This document shows, in pieces, positions 20,371 to 40,481 of a DNA stretch of 64,000 nucleotides. Made by a program: the position numbers and the translations under genes. This DNA is from Mycobacterium sp. SVM_VP21 (GTDB lineage: Bacteria; Actinomycetota; Actinomycetes; Mycobacteriales; Mycobacteriaceae). The DNA is taken from the NCBI GenBank assembly GCA_024758765.1, contig CP101406.1, positions 4,464,001 to 4,528,000 of the forward strand, written 5' to 3'. The notes below the pieces were generated by a model. It ran no database searches, had not been told where the DNA came from, and saw only the letters and a program-made list of their open reading frames with translations. Every line of letters starts with the position of its first letter. The stretch's first letter is position 1.

Positions 20371-21276
20371 ATGGACCTCGAGCCGGCCCCTCGGCAGGCT
20401 GATGGGCTCGGGGAGGCGGTGGAGATGTCCGACGAGCCCAGCACCAACCGCCGCCCAACGTTCTCCCTGGACGAGGCCGCGGCCTGGCTGAACCGCACTA
20501 CCAACGACGTCCGGATCGTGGACCTGGTCCGGCGGGTGCGGCGGGTGTTGCCCGGGGATCCGGAATTCGGGGATCCGTTGTCCACCGCCGGAGATGGGGG
20601 ACCACAGGCCGCCGCCCGGGCGGCCGACCGCCTGATGGGTGATCGCTCGGCGGCCTCCCGCGAAGTCAGCTTGGGCGCGTTGCAGGTCTGGCAGGCCCTG
20701 ACCCAACGAATGTCGCGGGTGCCGGGCAACGCTGAGGCAACGCTGGTCTTCACTGATTTGGTCGGCTTCTCAACGTGGTCACTGCAGTCCGGCGACGATG
20801 CCACCCTGACCCTGCTGCGGCGGGTGTCGCGCGCGATCGAGCCGCCGCTGCTGGACGCCGGCGGCCGCATCGTCAAACGAATGGGCGACGGACTGATGGC
20901 CGTGTTCCGGGACCCGCTGGTCGCCGTCGCCGCGGTTCTGGAGGCGCAAGAGGCTATCCGCGAGGTCGAGGTCAACGGTCACACGCCGCGGATGCGGGTC
21001 GGCATCCACACCGGCCGCCCCCAGCGGCTGGCCGACGATTGGCTCGGCGTGGACGTCAACATCGCCGCTCGGGTCATGGAACGCGCCGTCAAGGGCGGGA
21101 TCGTGGTTTCCGGGCCGACTTTGGAACGGATCGACTCGGCCGCCCTCAATGAGCTGGGGGTGGTTGCTAAGCGAGCACGCCGCCAGGTGCTCGCGGCCAA
21201 GACCAGCGGCGTACCGGCAGATCTGACGATGTACCGCCTGAAGGTAGTTCGCCAGAACCCACCAGGCATCGACTGA
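20371..21276 (+). CDS. Class III adenylate cyclase (Rv1647-like)
   Basis: 301 residues with a C-terminal class III cyclase catalytic domain. It has the first metal-binding Asp in TLVFTDLVGFSTWS, the second in VKRMGDGLMAVF with a purine-selecting Lys nearby, and the transition-state pair in GVDVNIAARV (N...R). It should make cAMP as a homodimer. The N-terminal ~120 residues are helical without a membrane span. ATG 20371 is chosen because a start further upstream would lie at the operator. Rv1647 occupies the same position in M. tuberculosis. Confidence 0.88.
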   Translation: MDLEPAPRQADGLGEAVEMSDEPSTNRRPTFSLDEAAAWLNRTTNDVRIVDLVRRVRRVLPGDPEFGDPLSTAGDGGPQAAARAADRLMGDRSAASREVSLGALQVWQALTQRMSRVPGNAEATLVFTDLVGFSTWSLQSGDDATLTLLRRVSRAIEPPLLDAGGRIVKRMGDGLMAVFRDPLVAVAAVLEAQEAIREVEVNGHTPRMRVGIHTGRPQRLADDWLGVDVNIAARVMERAVKGGIVVSGPTLERIDSAALNELGVVAKRARRQVLAAKTSGVPADLTMYRLKVVRQNPPGID

Positions 21277-21418
21277 TTGCGCGTCGTTAACTTGCTTGTG
21301 GGCCGGTCAGGTTGCCCCACACGAGTGGATGAACCCCGTTCCTTGGAATACCCTGCGGTGAGCGAAGTAACTATTTGACCGGTTTACACAGGTCGCCTTA
21401 AAGCAGAAGCGGGGAAAC

Positions 21419-24400
21419 ATGTCAGGTCGGCAGCAGCGTCGGAACAACCGCCGTAAGACGAATCGGCTGGTTGGTGCCGGTGGCACGGCCGCGGCGTTCC
21501 TGACGTTCGGCATGGCACCCCTGGCGGCGGCCCCCACAGCGCGCGCCGACTGGGACTTCGACTGGCTGGACGACCTGTTCACCCCGGTCTCAGACTCGTC
21601 GACCGGCTGGGACAGCAACGCCTGGGACATCGGATCGTGGTTCTCGGCGGCCGACCCCGGCCTTGCCGCCGACACCAGTGCGTTCGATATGACGGCGATC
21701 TTCAACTCGCTGGTCTATCAGCCCCTGTACACGATGATCGACTCGTTCATCGACAACCCGGCCAACTCCTGGCTGGTTAACATGGTCAACAGCTGGGCGC
21801 CCGAGGGTCAGATGTATCTGGGCGATGGCGCCGCCGGTACGGCCGCGCACCCTGACGGCGGTGCGGGCGGTATCTGGTTCGGCAGTGGCGGGGCGGGTTA
21901 CGCCGGTCAGGCCGCGGTAGCCGGTGAAGACGGTGAAGACGGTCACGACGCTATTGCGCCCGGCGACGGTGGCGCTGCCGGCTGGTTCGGCAACGGCGGC
22001 GCCGGTGGAGCCGGCACGGACGGCCAGGTCGGCGGCGACGGCGGTGCCGGCGGCACGTTCATGGGCATCGGTGGTGCCGGTGGTGCGGGCGGTTTGGGCG
22101 CCAACGGCGGTAACGGCGGCGACGTCGAGGGCTGGCTGTTCGGCATCGGCGGTGCGGGTGGCGCCGGCGGCACGGGAACGGCCGGTGGCCAGGGTGACGA
22201 CGGCGCTTGGGGCACCAACGGTGGTGCCGGTGGAGTCGGTGACGCCGGCAACGCCGGTGGTGCCGGCGGTAACGGCGGTAGTGCCGCCAAGTCGCTGTTC
22301 GGCACCGGCGGTGCGGGTGGCAAGGGTGGCGCCGGAGGTGCTGGCGGCCAGGGCGGTACCGGTGCGGATGGCGAAGTCGGCCACGCCGATGGTGGTAACG
22401 GCGGCAATGGTGGCGAAGGCGGCGCGGCGGGCAAGGGCGGCGCCGGCGGCGCGGGTGGCTCGCTCGGCAGCAAGGGCGCGGCCGGCGAGGACAGCACGAT
22501 CAACGGCGACGGCGGCAAGGGCGGCGTCGGTGGTGCCGGTGTCGACGCCGAGGGCGGCAACGCGGCGGGCAACGGCGGCGTCGGCGGCAACGGCGCCAGT
22601 GGCGGCGAGAGCGGTAACGGTGGCGCCGGCGGCTTGGGCGGCGCCGGTGGCGCCGGAGACGCCACGCACGACGCCGGTAAGGGCGGCAACGGCGGCGAAG
22701 GTGGTGACGGCGGCAAGATCGGCAACGGCGGTACCGGCGGTACCGGCGGAACCGGTGGCGTGAGCGGGACGGCTAACGACACTCTGGATGGCGGAGACGC
22801 AGCCATCGGTGGCATGGGTGGTACCGGCGGCGCTGGCGGTGCGGGCGGCTCCGAGGCGGGCAACGGCGGGACCGGCGGGACGGGCGGCGCCGGTGGTGCC
22901 GGCCACGACGGAATCAAGGGCACCAACGGAGACGCCGGTGACTTCGGGACTGGGGACGGCACGGGCGAAGCCGGTCAGCAAGGCGGCAACGGCTTCGACG
23001 GTGGTGTCGGCGGCACCGGTGGTGTCGGCGGCACCGCTGCCCACGGCGACGCCGGAGCCAACGGCAACGGTGGCGTCGGTGGCGTCGGCGGTGCCGTTGG
23101 TGCGGGCGGTGACGGCGGGAAGGGTGCCGACGGCGTCTGGAACAACCCCCTCTCCAATGGCAACGGTGGCGACGGCGGCAGCGCCGGAGCCAACGGCGAG
23201 CACGCCGGAAACGGCGGTGCCGGCGGCGCGAAGGGTGGCGCAGGCGCCCAAGCTGGTGATGGTGGCGCTGGCGGCAGCGAAACGCCCTTCGAAGCCAGCA
23301 ATGGTGGTGCGGGCGGAAATGGCGCCAATGCCGACGGTACACACGATTTCGGTGGCAATGGCGGCAACGGCGCTGAGGGTGTCCACGGCGGCAACGGCGG
23401 TGCCGGTGGCAACGGCGGATCCGGTACCACCGGTAACGGTGGTACCGGCGGCGACGGTGGTAACGGCGGTAACGGTTCCCGCAGCGACGGCGGCAACGGC
23501 GGTGCGGGCGGCGCCGGCGGGGCATCGGAATCCGGCAACGGTGGTGCCGGTGGTGCCGGTGGTGACGCAGGTGACGGTGACCACGGCGTTGAGGGCTCGA
23601 CGGGCGACTTCGAAACCGGAACAGGTGCCGGCGGCAACGGCGGTGACGGCTTCAACGGTGGCAAGGGCGGAGCCGGTGGCGCCGGCGGTGACTCCGAGTC
23701 CGGCACCAACGGCAGCGGCGGCGACGGCGGTACCGGCGGCAACGCCGGCGCGGGCGGCAATGGTGGCACCGGCGCTACGGGTGACTGGACGCAAAAGGGT
23801 CAGTACGGCTACGGCTCCGGCGGCAAGGGTGGCAACGCGGGCGACGTGGGCTCCGCGGGCGAAGGCGGCGCCGCGGGCGCGGCGGGCACCGGCGGTAATG
23901 GTGGCGAAGCAGGCAAGGCCGGCACGGGTGGAGCAGGCGCCGATCCCACCGGGGTGCACGGTGGCACCGGTGGTGCCGGCGCCGCCGGCGATCAAACCCA
24001 TTGGAACGGCGGCACCGGCGGTGACGGCGGTACCGGCGGCGTCCACGGCAACGGCGGTGATGGCGGCGCGGGTGGTAAGGCGTACTACGACCCCGACACC
24101 GACACCACCAGGGCGACCACGGGTGGCAACGGCGGGGTCGGCGGCAACGGCGGCGCCGGTGGCACCGAAAGCGGCGACGGCGGCAACGGCGGAAAGGGCG
24201 GCGACGCAGCATCGGGCAGCCAGTACGGCGGCAACGGTGGTGCTGGCGGCAAGGGCGGCGCGTCGAGTGCGGTCAACGGCACCGGCGGCCAGGGCGGCGA
24301 CGGCGGTGCAGGCGCTGTCGCCAAAGGCTGGACGTCTGACGGGAACTGGGGTATCGACACCTTCCCGAACAGGCACTTCGGGGAGGGCACCATCGTGGGC

Positions 24401-25471
24401 GTCTCCGGCAACGGCGGCGCGGGCGGCGCGGGCGGCGCGGCTACCGGCGAACACGGCACCGGCGGTGCAGGTGGCAATGGTGGCGTAGGCGGCGGAACCA
24501 CCAGCAGCGACAACGGCGGAACCCGTGTCATCTGGGGCGGTGCCGGTGGCGCCGGTGGCGCAGGTGGTGCGGCCACCATCCCCGCTCCCCCTGCCAACGG
24601 CGGCAGTGGCAGTGACGACGAGACTCCCGCTCCGACCGTGGAATCCGGCAACGGTGGCAACGGTGGCCAGGGTGGTGCCGGCGGAGCAGGCACCATCACC
24701 GGCGGTGCCGGCGGTGCCGGCGGCGCCGGTGGCGCCAGTGATGACGGCGAGGGCGGCAACGGTGGTGCCGGCGGTACGGGCACCAACGCCACCGGCTGGA
24801 ACGACCCCAACGGCGACCTGGCCGGCAAGGGCCAGATCCTGGCCTTCGGCGGCAGCGGTGGCAACGGTGGCGCCGGCGGTAATGGCGTGACCGGTGGCGA
24901 TGGCGGAATCGGCGGCAACGCCGCCAACGGCGCGACCGGCGGCAGCATGTACAGCTCCGGTGGCACCGGCGGCAACGGCGGCGCCGGCGGCGCCGGCACC
25001 ACCGGTGACGGCGGTAAAGGTGGTAACGGCGGTACCGGCGGCAACGCGACCTGGCGTGCCCACGACGGCGGGGCCGGCGGAGCCGGCGGCAACAGCGCCT
25101 CGGGTAATGGCGGTGTCGGTGGCGACGGCGGCCAGGGCGGCAAGCTCACCGCAGGCGGCACCGCACCGACCAACGGCTCGGCGGTCACTGTGGGCAACGG
25201 CGGCGCCGGCGGCAACGGCGGCAGCAGCACCGGTACCGGCACCGAAGGCGCCGGCGGTGCCGGCGGTGCGGGCGGCACCGGCGGTGATGGTCTCGGGAAG
25301 ACCAACGGTGGCGCTGGCGGAACCGGCGGCACCGGCGGCAAGGCGGGCAGCGTGGCGGGCACGGCCGGAACCAAGCCCAGCGCCCCCAACAGCACCACAG
25401 GTGTTGAAGGCGGCGCCGGCGGTGCAGGTGCCCCGGCAACCCACGCACCGGAGCCTCCGGCCGGCAGCTAA
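21419..25471 (+). CDS. PE-less PGRS-type glycine-rich exported protein (1350 aa)
   Basis: Very large Gly/Ala/Asn-rich protein. A basic N-terminus and hydrophobic stretch end in ARA-D near residue 43, a standard signal-peptidase site. Next comes a ~90-residue Trp/Asp-rich domain, then the [20 protein letters not shown] element that corresponds to the GRPLI-type entry of PE_PGRS proteins. About 1200 residues of GGAGG/GGNGG repeats follow, interrupted by short unique loops. There is no PE domain, so export should not depend on the usual ESX-5 PE signal. A candidate TTGACC-17 bp-TTAAAG promoter lies at 21375-21403. PE_PGRS30 stands after pheT in M. tuberculosis; here the PGRS gene precedes pheS. 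Confidence 0.88.
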   Translation: MSGRQQRRNNRRKTNRLVGAGGTAAAFLTFGMAPLAAAPTARADWDFDWLDDLFTPVSDSSTGWDSNAWDIGSWFSAADPGLAADTSAFDMTAIFNSLVYQPLYTMIDSFIDNPANSWLVNMVNSWAPEGQMYLGDGAAGTAAHPDGGAGGIWFGSGGAGYAGQAAVAGEDGEDGHDAIAPGDGGAAGWFGNGGAGGAGTDGQVGGDGGAGGTFMGIGGAGGAGGLGANGGNGGDVEGWLFGIGGAGGAGGTGTAGGQGDDGAWGTNGGAGGVGDAGNAGGAGGNGGSAAKSLFGTGGAGGKGGAGGAGGQGGTGADGEVGHADGGNGGNGGEGGAAGKGGAGGAGGSLGSKGAAGEDSTINGDGGKGGVGGAGVDAEGGNAAGNGGVGGNGASGGESGNGGAGGLGGAGGAGDATHDAGKGGNGGEGGDGGKIGNGGTGGTGGTGGVSGTANDTLDGGDAAIGGMGGTGGAGGAGGSEAGNGGTGGTGGAGGAGHDGIKGTNGDAGDFGTGDGTGEAGQQGGNGFDGGVGGTGGVGGTAAHGDAGANGNGGVGGVGGAVGAGGDGGKGADGVWNNPLSNGNGGDGGSAGANGEHAGNGGAGGAKGGAGAQAGDGGAGGSETPFEASNGGAGGNGANADGTHDFGGNGGNGAEGVHGGNGGAGGNGGSGTTGNGGTGGDGGNGGNGSRSDGGNGGAGGAGGASESGNGGAGGAGGDAGDGDHGVEGSTGDFETGTGAGGNGGDGFNGGKGGAGGAGGDSESGTNGSGGDGGTGGNAGAGGNGGTGATGDWTQKGQYGYGSGGKGGNAGDVGSAGEGGAAGAAGTGGNGGEAGKAGTGGAGADPTGVHGGTGGAGAAGDQTHWNGGTGGDGGTGGVHGNGGDGGAGGKAYYDPDTDTTRATTGGNGGVGGNGGAGGTESGDGGNGGKGGDAASGSQYGGNGGAGGKGGASSAVNGTGGQGGDGGAGAVAKGWTSDGNWGIDTFPNRHFGEGTIVGVSGNGGAGGAGGAATGEHGTGGAGGNGGVGGGTTSSDNGGTRVIWGGAGGAGGAGGAATIPAPPANGGSGSDDETPAPTVESGNGGNGGQGGAGGAGTITGGAGGAGGAGGASDDGEGGNGGAGGTGTNATGWNDPNGDLAGKGQILAFGGSGGNGGAGGNGVTGGDGGIGGNAANGATGGSMYSSGGTGGNGGAGGAGTTGDGGKGGNGGTGGNATWRAHDGGAGGAGGNSASGNGGVGGDGGQGGKLTAGGTAPTNGSAVTVGNGGAGGNGGSSTGTGTEGAGGAGGAGGTGGDGLGKTNGGAGGTGGTGGKAGSVAGTAGTKPSAPNSTTGVEGGAGGAGAPATHAPEPPAGS

Positions 25472-25481
25472 CGGGCAGACC

Positions 25482-25512
25482 GAAAGCCCCGCACACCGCG
25501 TGCGGGGCTTTC
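25482..25512 (+). terminator. Hairpin terminator after the PGRS gene
   Basis: Perfect 13-bp stem GAAAGCCCCGCAC / GTGCGGGGCTTTC around an ACCGC loop, 10 bases past the PGRS stop and 71 before pheS. It has no long T tract, as is common for mycobacterial terminators. Confidence 0.85.
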
Positions 25513-25567
25513 GTCGTCATGTCGATAAGATCGACGCTTGCGTCTCAGCCAAAATCACAGCCAGTAG

Positions 25568-26634
<1,067 letters not shown>

Positions 26635-26635
<1 letters not shown>

Positions 26636-29130
26636 TGCGTATTCCCTACAGCTGGTTGAAAGAAGCCCTGGTTGCCGGTGCGCCGGGCTGCTCAGATATC
26701 ACCCCCGACGAACTCGAGCAGGCGCTGCTGCGGGTCGGCCACGAGGTCGAGGGCGTGCACACCCTGGGCCCGGTCACCGGGCCGTTCAAGGTCGGCCGAG
26801 TCGTCGAGATCGAGGAACTCACCGAGTTCAAGAAGCCGATCCGGGCCTGCCGCGTCGACGTCGGCGAGGCCGAGCCGCGCGACATCGTCTGCGGTGCCAG
26901 CAATTTCGCCGTCGGCGACTTGGTCGCCGTGGCTCTGCCCGGCGCGGTGCTGCCCGGTGATTTCGCGATTGCCTCCCGCAAGACCTACGGCCGCACCTCC
27001 GACGGCATGATCTGCTCGGCGTCCGAAATACGGCTGAACACCGATCATTCCGGCATCTTGGTGCTGCCGGAAGGCACGGCCGAACCCGGTGCGGACGCCG
27101 CGGCAGTGCTGGGTCTCGACGACGTGGTCTACGAGCTGGCCATCACCCCCGACCGCGGCTATTGCATGTCGGTGCGGGGGCTGGCACGCGACATCGCCAA
27201 CGCGCTGGACCTGGACTTCGTAGACCCGGCCTCCCGCGAGGTAGTGCCGGCACTGCCCGCCGAAGGTGAGGCGTGGCCGCTGAGTGTGCAACCCGGCACG
27301 GGGGTGCGCCGCTTCGCGCTGCGCAGCGTCACCGGTATCGACCCGGCGGCGGTCTCGCCGTGGTGGCTGCAACGCCGCCTGGCGCTGTGCGGCATCCGGG
27401 CGATCTCCCCGGCCGTCGACGCCACCAACTACGTCATGGTCGAACTCGGCCACCCGATGCACGCCCACGACCGGGCCCGCATCACCGGCGGCTTCGACGT
27501 CCGCTTCGCCGCGGCCGGCGAGACCGTCACCACCTTGGATGACATCGAACGCAAACTGGAACCGGTCGACGTGCTGATCGTCGATGACGTCGCCACGGCC
27601 GCGATCGGCGGCGTGATGGGCTCGGGCAGCACTGAAATGCGCGACGACTCAACCGATGTGCTGCTGGAGGCCGCGATCTGGGACCCGGCTGCGGTGTCGC
27701 GGACCGCGCGGCGGCTGCACCTGCCCAGCGAGGCGGCCCGCCGCTACGAGCGCTCCGTGGACCCGGCCATTTCGGTGGCCGTGCTGGATCGCTGCGCGAG
27801 CCTGCTGGCCGAGATCGCCGGGGGAGTCATCGGTACCGGTCTGACCGACTGGCGCGGTGACCCGCCGGTCGAGCGCTGGAACCCCGCGCCGGTGCAGATC
27901 GCCGCGGACCTGCCGGACCGCACCGCGGGGGTCAGCTACCCCGAGGGCACCACCGTGCGGCGGCTGACCCAGATCGGCTGCGAGGTGGCCGCGACCGGTG
28001 ACGTATTGACCGTCACCCCACCGAGTTGGCGCCCGGACCTGCGTCAGCCCGCCGACCTGGTCGAGGAGGTGCTGCGCCTCGAGGGGCTGGAGTCCATCCC
28101 GTCGGTGCTGCCGACCGCACCGGCCGGACGTGGGCTCAGCGCCACCCAGCGCCGCCGCCGCGCGATCGGCAAGTCGCTGGCCCTGGCCGGCTACGTCGAG
28201 GTGCTTACCACGCCGTTCCTGCCCGCCGGGGTCTTCGACACCTGGGGGCTGGCCGACGACGACCCGCGTCGCGCCACGGTGTCGGTGCTCAACCCGCTGG
28301 AGGCCGACCGGCCCCAGCTGGCCAGCACGCTGCTGCCCAGCCTGCTGGAAGCCTTGGCCCGCAACGTGTCTCGCGGCATGAATGACGTCGCACTGTTCGC
28401 GATCGCACAGGTGGTGCAGTCGGTGGGGCCGGCCGAGTTCCCGGCCGTCACGCCCGCCCGGCGCCCGACCGACACCGAGATCGCCGGGATCGACGCCGCC
28501 CTGCCGCGCCAGCCGCAGCACATCGCGGTCGCGCTGACCGGCCTGGCCGAACCCCGTGGACCGTGGGGCCCGGGTCGGCCGGTGGAAGCCGCCGACGCCA
28601 TCGAGGCGGCACGGGTGATCGCCCGCGCCAGCGGCGTCGAGGTCACGCTGCGCTCCGCGGCCTACCTGCCGTGGCACCCGGGCCGCTGCGCCGAGGTGCT
28701 CGTCGGCGAGACCGTGATCGGTCACGCCGGCCAGCTGCATCCCGCCGTCATCGAACGCGCCGGCCTGCCCCAGGGCACCTGCGCGGTCGAGCTGAACCTG
28801 GACTCCATCGGAGTGTCCACGGCGTTGCCGGCTCCCCGAGTGTCGCCGTTCCCGGCGGTCTTCCAGGACCTGGCCCTGGTGGTCGATGAGAAGGTGACCG
28901 CCCAATCGGTGGCCGACGCGGTGCGCGAGGGCGCCGGTGAGCTGCTGGAGGACATCGCGCTGTTCGACGTCTACACCGGCCCGCAGGTCGGCGAGGGCCG
29001 CAAGTCGCTGGCGTTCGCGCTGCGCTTTAGGGCCGCCGATCGCACGCTGACCGAGGACGAGGCGAGTGCGGCCCGCGACGCCGCGGTCGCCCGCGCCGGC
29101 GAAGCCGTCGGCGCCGCCCTGCGGGGGTAA
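26635..29130 (+). CDS. pheT: Phenylalanyl-tRNA synthetase beta subunit
   Basis: 831 residues. Domain order: N-terminal OB/EMAP tRNA-binding domain ([20 protein letters not shown]), B3/B4 editing domain, B5, the catalytic-like core and a C-terminal ferredoxin-fold anticodon-binding domain ([17 protein letters not shown] to the end). ATG 26635 overlaps the last base of the pheS stop, so translation is coupled. Confidence 0.98.
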
Positions 29131-29153
29131 CTTCTCCCTAAAGATCGACTTCC

Positions 29154-29471
29154 TCAGTCCAGTGCCAGCACCGAGCGCAGGGCGGTGTCGACGTCCTGCA
29201 GCTCGCCGGTGCTCAACCGTCCGACGAATTCGCCGAGGCGCTGCTGCGGATCGATCACGGTGAGTTGTTCGACCAGGACGCGGGTTGTGCCGCCGCCGAT
29301 CTCAATCTCTGGGCGGAACGAGGCCGCGCGACGGCCGGTCGAGGTTGGCGCGACGATCCAGGTGGACAGCGGAAGATCGTCGGACTGCACCACGACCGCG
29401 TAGCGCGACCCGGACTGCTCGTGACCGCGTGAATCCTTGGGGGCCCGCAGGCGGTACACGTCACCACGCAC
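29154..29471 (-). CDS. MazF/PemK-type ribonuclease toxin
   Basis: 105-residue protein of the MazF fold: VRGDVYRL opening, GHEQSGSRYAVVVQSDD strand-loop, WIVAPTSTGRRAA, and a helix with EFVGRLSTGELQDVDTAL. MazF toxins cut single-stranded mRNA at short motifs. GTG 29471 is the start and overlaps the antitoxin 3' end by 11 bp. The usual RP in the RPVVV strand is RY here, a small deviation seen in other mycobacterial MazF forms. The specific target is unknown. Confidence 0.82.
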   Translation of the reverse strand: MRGDVYRLRAPKDSRGHEQSGSRYAVVVQSDDLPLSTWIVAPTSTGRRAASFRPEIEIGGGTTRVLVEQLTVIDPQQRLGEFVGRLSTGELQDVDTALRSVLALD

Positions 29472-29691
29472 GGAGCGCGTCCATCTCTGCCGCCATCGCG
29501 CACGAGGCAGCGACATCGTCGGGGTCGTTGCGCAGGTCCTCGGCTTCGGCACGCATGAGTGCCCGGCGGTGAGCGCGTTCGGCATCCAGGATGGCCGCGC
29601 GAGCGGCTTCTGATCGCGACCGGCCCTCGCTGGTCAGCGCGGCCAACGCCCGTTCCACCTCGCTATCAGTGCGGATCGTCAATGTTCCCAT
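29461..29691 (-). CDS. Ribbon-helix-helix-like MazE-type antitoxin
   Basis: 76 residues: TLTIRTDSEVERALAALTSEG is a ribbon-helix-helix-like DNA-binding start, followed by RSRSEAARAAI and an acidic helical tail (EAEDLRNDPDDVAAS) expected to wrap the toxin. It precedes and overlaps the MazF gene by 11 bp. The upstream inverted repeat at 29698-29721 is its likely operator. Confidence 0.82.
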   Translation of the reverse strand: MGTLTIRTDSEVERALAALTSEGRSRSEAARAAILDAERAHRRALMRAEAEDLRNDPDDVAASCAMAAEMDALRAW

Positions 29692-29697
29692 GGTTTA

Positions 29698-29721
29698 TAT
29701 CGTAGTCGAATATGTACGATA
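29698..29721. promoter_or_regulatory. Inverted repeat upstream of the toxin-antitoxin pair
   Basis: TATCGTA (29698-29704) and TACGATA (29715-29721), exact inverted copies 10 bp apart, starting 7 bp before the antitoxin ATG. The position suggests autoregulation by the RHH antitoxin or antitoxin-toxin complex. Confidence 0.55.
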
Positions 29722-29852
29722 AAAACGCTTGCATCCTGTATTTCCACTCGTTAGACAAGCGCGGTCCTACACCATTTGCCGTGGCGCACCCGGGGTGCTC
29801 CGTGCTGGGATGGACCGATCGTCCGGGCTAGACAGCTTCGAGAGGCGCCAAG

Positions 29853-31289
29853 ATGACCGAAACCTATGACGTCGTCGTCCTTGGCGCCGGACCGGTCGGG
29901 GAGAACGTCGCCGACCGCGTCCGCGCCGCCGGGCTGAGTGTGGCGGTCGTGGAACGTGAACTGGCCGGCGGCGAGTGTTCCTATTGGGCCTGCGTGCCCA
30001 GCAAGGCCCTGCTGCGGCCGGTGCTCGCCCTCGCCGACGCCCGCCGGGTGGACGGCGCCCGCGAAGCCGTCAGCGCGCCGGTCGACGCCGCCGCGGTATT
30101 CAAGCGCCGCAACTACTACGTGGGGGACTGGGACGACTCCGGGCAGGCCGACTGGATCGAGGGGATCGGCGCGGCGCTGGTACGCGGCCACGGCCGCCTG
30201 GACGGGCCACGACGGGTGGTCGTCACCACCGACGGTGGCGATGTGACCCTGACCGCCCGGCACGCCGTCGTCGTCTGCACCGGCACCCGCGCGGCCCTGC
30301 CGGATCTGCCGGGGATGGCCGAAGCCCGTCCGTGGACCAATCGCGAAGCCACCGAGGCCAGCTCGGTGCCTGGCCGCCTCGCCGTGGTCGGGGCCGGCGG
30401 GGTGGGCGTTGAAATGGCCACGGCCTGGCAGGGATTGGGCTCGGCGGTGACTCTGCTGGTGCGCGGATCGGGCTTGTTGCCGCGAATGGAGCCGTTCGTG
30501 GGCGAATACGTCGCCCGCGGGCTGGCCGACTCCGGTGTCGACGTGCGCACGGGTGTGTCGGTCGCCCGGCTTGCGCGTGACGCCGACGGCCCGGTGCGCT
30601 TGGAGCTGACCGACGGGAGCGAACTAGAGGTCGACGAAATCCTGTTCGCCACCGGCCGCACCCCGCTCACCGGCGACATCGGCCTGGAAACCGTCGGCCT
30701 GACTCCCGGCAACTGGCTGGAGGTCGACGACACCTGCCGGGTGACCGCCGTCGACGAAGGGTGGCTGTATGCGTGCGGCGACGCCAATCACCGGGCACTG
30801 CTGACCCACGAGGGCAAATATCAGGCACGCATTGCCGGCGCCGCGATCGGAGCCCGGGCGGCTGGGACGTCGCTGGACACCGCGCCGTGGGGCGTGCACG
30901 CCGCCACCGCAGACCATCACGCCGTGCCGCAGGTCTTCTTCACCGACCCCGAAGCGGCCGCCGTCGGGCTCACCGCCGAGCAGGCCGACCGGGCCGGCCA
31001 CCGGGTGCAGGTGGTGGACGTAGAGATCGGTGACGCGGTGACGGGCGCAAAGCTGCACGCCGACGGCTACCGCGGGCGGGCGCGCATGGTGGTCGACGCC
31101 GACGAATTGGTCCTGCTCGGCGTGGCATTCGTCGGCCCCGGCGTGTCCGAATTGCTGCATTCGGCCACCATCGCCGTCGCCGGCCGGGTGCCGATCAGTC
31201 GGCTGTGGCACGCCGTGCCGTGTTTCCCGACGATCAGCGAGATCTGGCTGCGCCTGTTGGAGGCCTACCGCGATGCCGGCGCGGCCTGA
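29853..31289 (+). CDS. FAD-dependent pyridine nucleotide-disulfide oxidoreductase
   Basis: 478 residues. FAD-binding GxGxxG-type start (VVVLGAGPVGENVA), redox-active pair in GGECSYWACVPSK (C-x4-C as in lipoamide dehydrogenase and mercuric reductase), NAD(P) site (LAVVGAGGVGVEMA), second FAD motif (WLYACGDAN) and a C-terminal dimerisation domain. The usual C-terminal His-Glu pair region is altered to WHAVPCFPTISE, so the in-trans active-site base may differ. Cytosolic, substrate unknown. It is monocistronic, 74 bp before argC, with no obvious link to arginine synthesis. Confidence 0.87.
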   Translation: MTETYDVVVLGAGPVGENVADRVRAAGLSVAVVERELAGGECSYWACVPSKALLRPVLALADARRVDGAREAVSAPVDAAAVFKRRNYYVGDWDDSGQADWIEGIGAALVRGHGRLDGPRRVVVTTDGGDVTLTARHAVVVCTGTRAALPDLPGMAEARPWTNREATEASSVPGRLAVVGAGGVGVEMATAWQGLGSAVTLLVRGSGLLPRMEPFVGEYVARGLADSGVDVRTGVSVARLARDADGPVRLELTDGSELEVDEILFATGRTPLTGDIGLETVGLTPGNWLEVDDTCRVTAVDEGWLYACGDANHRALLTHEGKYQARIAGAAIGARAAGTSLDTAPWGVHAATADHHAVPQVFFTDPEAAAVGLTAEQADRAGHRVQVVDVEIGDAVTGAKLHADGYRGRARMVVDADELVLLGVAFVGPGVSELLHSATIAVAGRVPISRLWHAVPCFPTISEIWLRLLEAYRDAGAA

Positions 31290-31342
31290 CCGTCGGCTAC
31301 CGTGCAGCTTGCACGTTCGTGCCTCAACCCACTCGTAATTAG

Positions 31343-33620
<2,278 letters not shown>

Positions 33621-33624
<4 letters not shown>

Positions 33625-34495
33625 CCGAACAACTCAGCACGCGAGTCAAGGCCCAGGTACTGGCCGAAGCCCTGCCGTGGCTCAAGCAACTTCACGGCAA
33701 GATCGTCGTCGTCAAGTACGGCGGCAACGCCATGACCGACGACACCCTCAAGCACGCGTTCGCCGCTGACATGGCCTTCCTGCGCAACTGCGGCATCCAC
33801 CCGGTGGTGGTGCACGGCGGTGGTCCGCAGATCAGCGCCATGCTCAAGAAGCTCGGCATCGAAGGTGACTTCAAGGGCGGATTCCGGGTCACCACACCGG
33901 AAGTGCTCGAAGTGGCGCGCATGGTGCTGTTCGGTCAGGTCGGCCGCGAACTCGTCGGCCTGATCAACGCGCACGGCCCGTACGCGGTCGGCATCACCGG
34001 CGAGGACGCCGCGCTGTTTACCGCGGTGCGGCGCAGCGTCAACGTCGACGGGGTCGCCACCGACATCGGGCTGGTCGGCGACGTCGACCGGGTCAACACC
34101 GCCGCGGTGCTGGACCTGATTGCCGCGGGCCGGATTCCGGTGGTCTCCACCCTGGCACCCGACCCCGACGGGGTGGTGCACAACATCAACGCCGACACCG
34201 CCGCGGCCGCGTTGGCCGAAGCGCTGGCCGCCGAGAAGCTGTTGATGCTCACCGATGTCGACGGCCTCTACACCGACTGGCCCAACCGCGACTCGCTGGT
34301 CAGCGAGATCGACACCGCGACGTTGGAGCAACTGTTGCCGAGCCTGGAGTCCGGCATGATCCCCAAAGTCGAAGCCTGCCTGCGTGCCGTGCGCGGTGGG
34401 GTGCCCAGCGCCCACATCATCGACGGCCGCGTCGAACACTGCGTGCTGGTCGAGCTATTCACCCACGCCGGCACCGGAACCAAGGTGGTAAACCC

Positions 34496-34499
<4 letters not shown>
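33621..34499 (+). CDS. argB: Acetylglutamate kinase
   Basis: 292 residues, amino-acid kinase fold. KYGGNAM and [11 protein letters not shown] are the phosphate-binding glycine loops; [11 protein letters not shown] and [11 protein letters not shown] belong to the ATP/acetylglutamate site. The N-terminal helix ([17 protein letters not shown]) is that of arginine-inhibitable hexameric forms, so feedback inhibition is likely. 4-bp overlaps on both sides. Confidence 0.97.
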
Positions 34500-37079
<2,580 letters not shown>

Positions 37080-37109
37080 AACCCAAAAGCACAAAGCAAG
37101 GAGAACTCG

Positions 37110-40458
<3,349 letters not shown>

Positions 40459-40481
<23 letters not shown>

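Noticed and set aside
21590..25444. Very long minus-strand open frame (about 1284 codons) opposite the PGRS gene
   Set aside because: GGC/GCC-rich repeat DNA lacks stops in several frames; the product is a Thr/Ala repeat with no start signal. It is a shadow of the PGRS frame.
21830..25450. Dense short repeats that could suggest a repeat array or CRISPR
   Set aside because: Repeats are codon-level GGC-GGN units in one coding frame with no constant repeat/unique spacer pattern.
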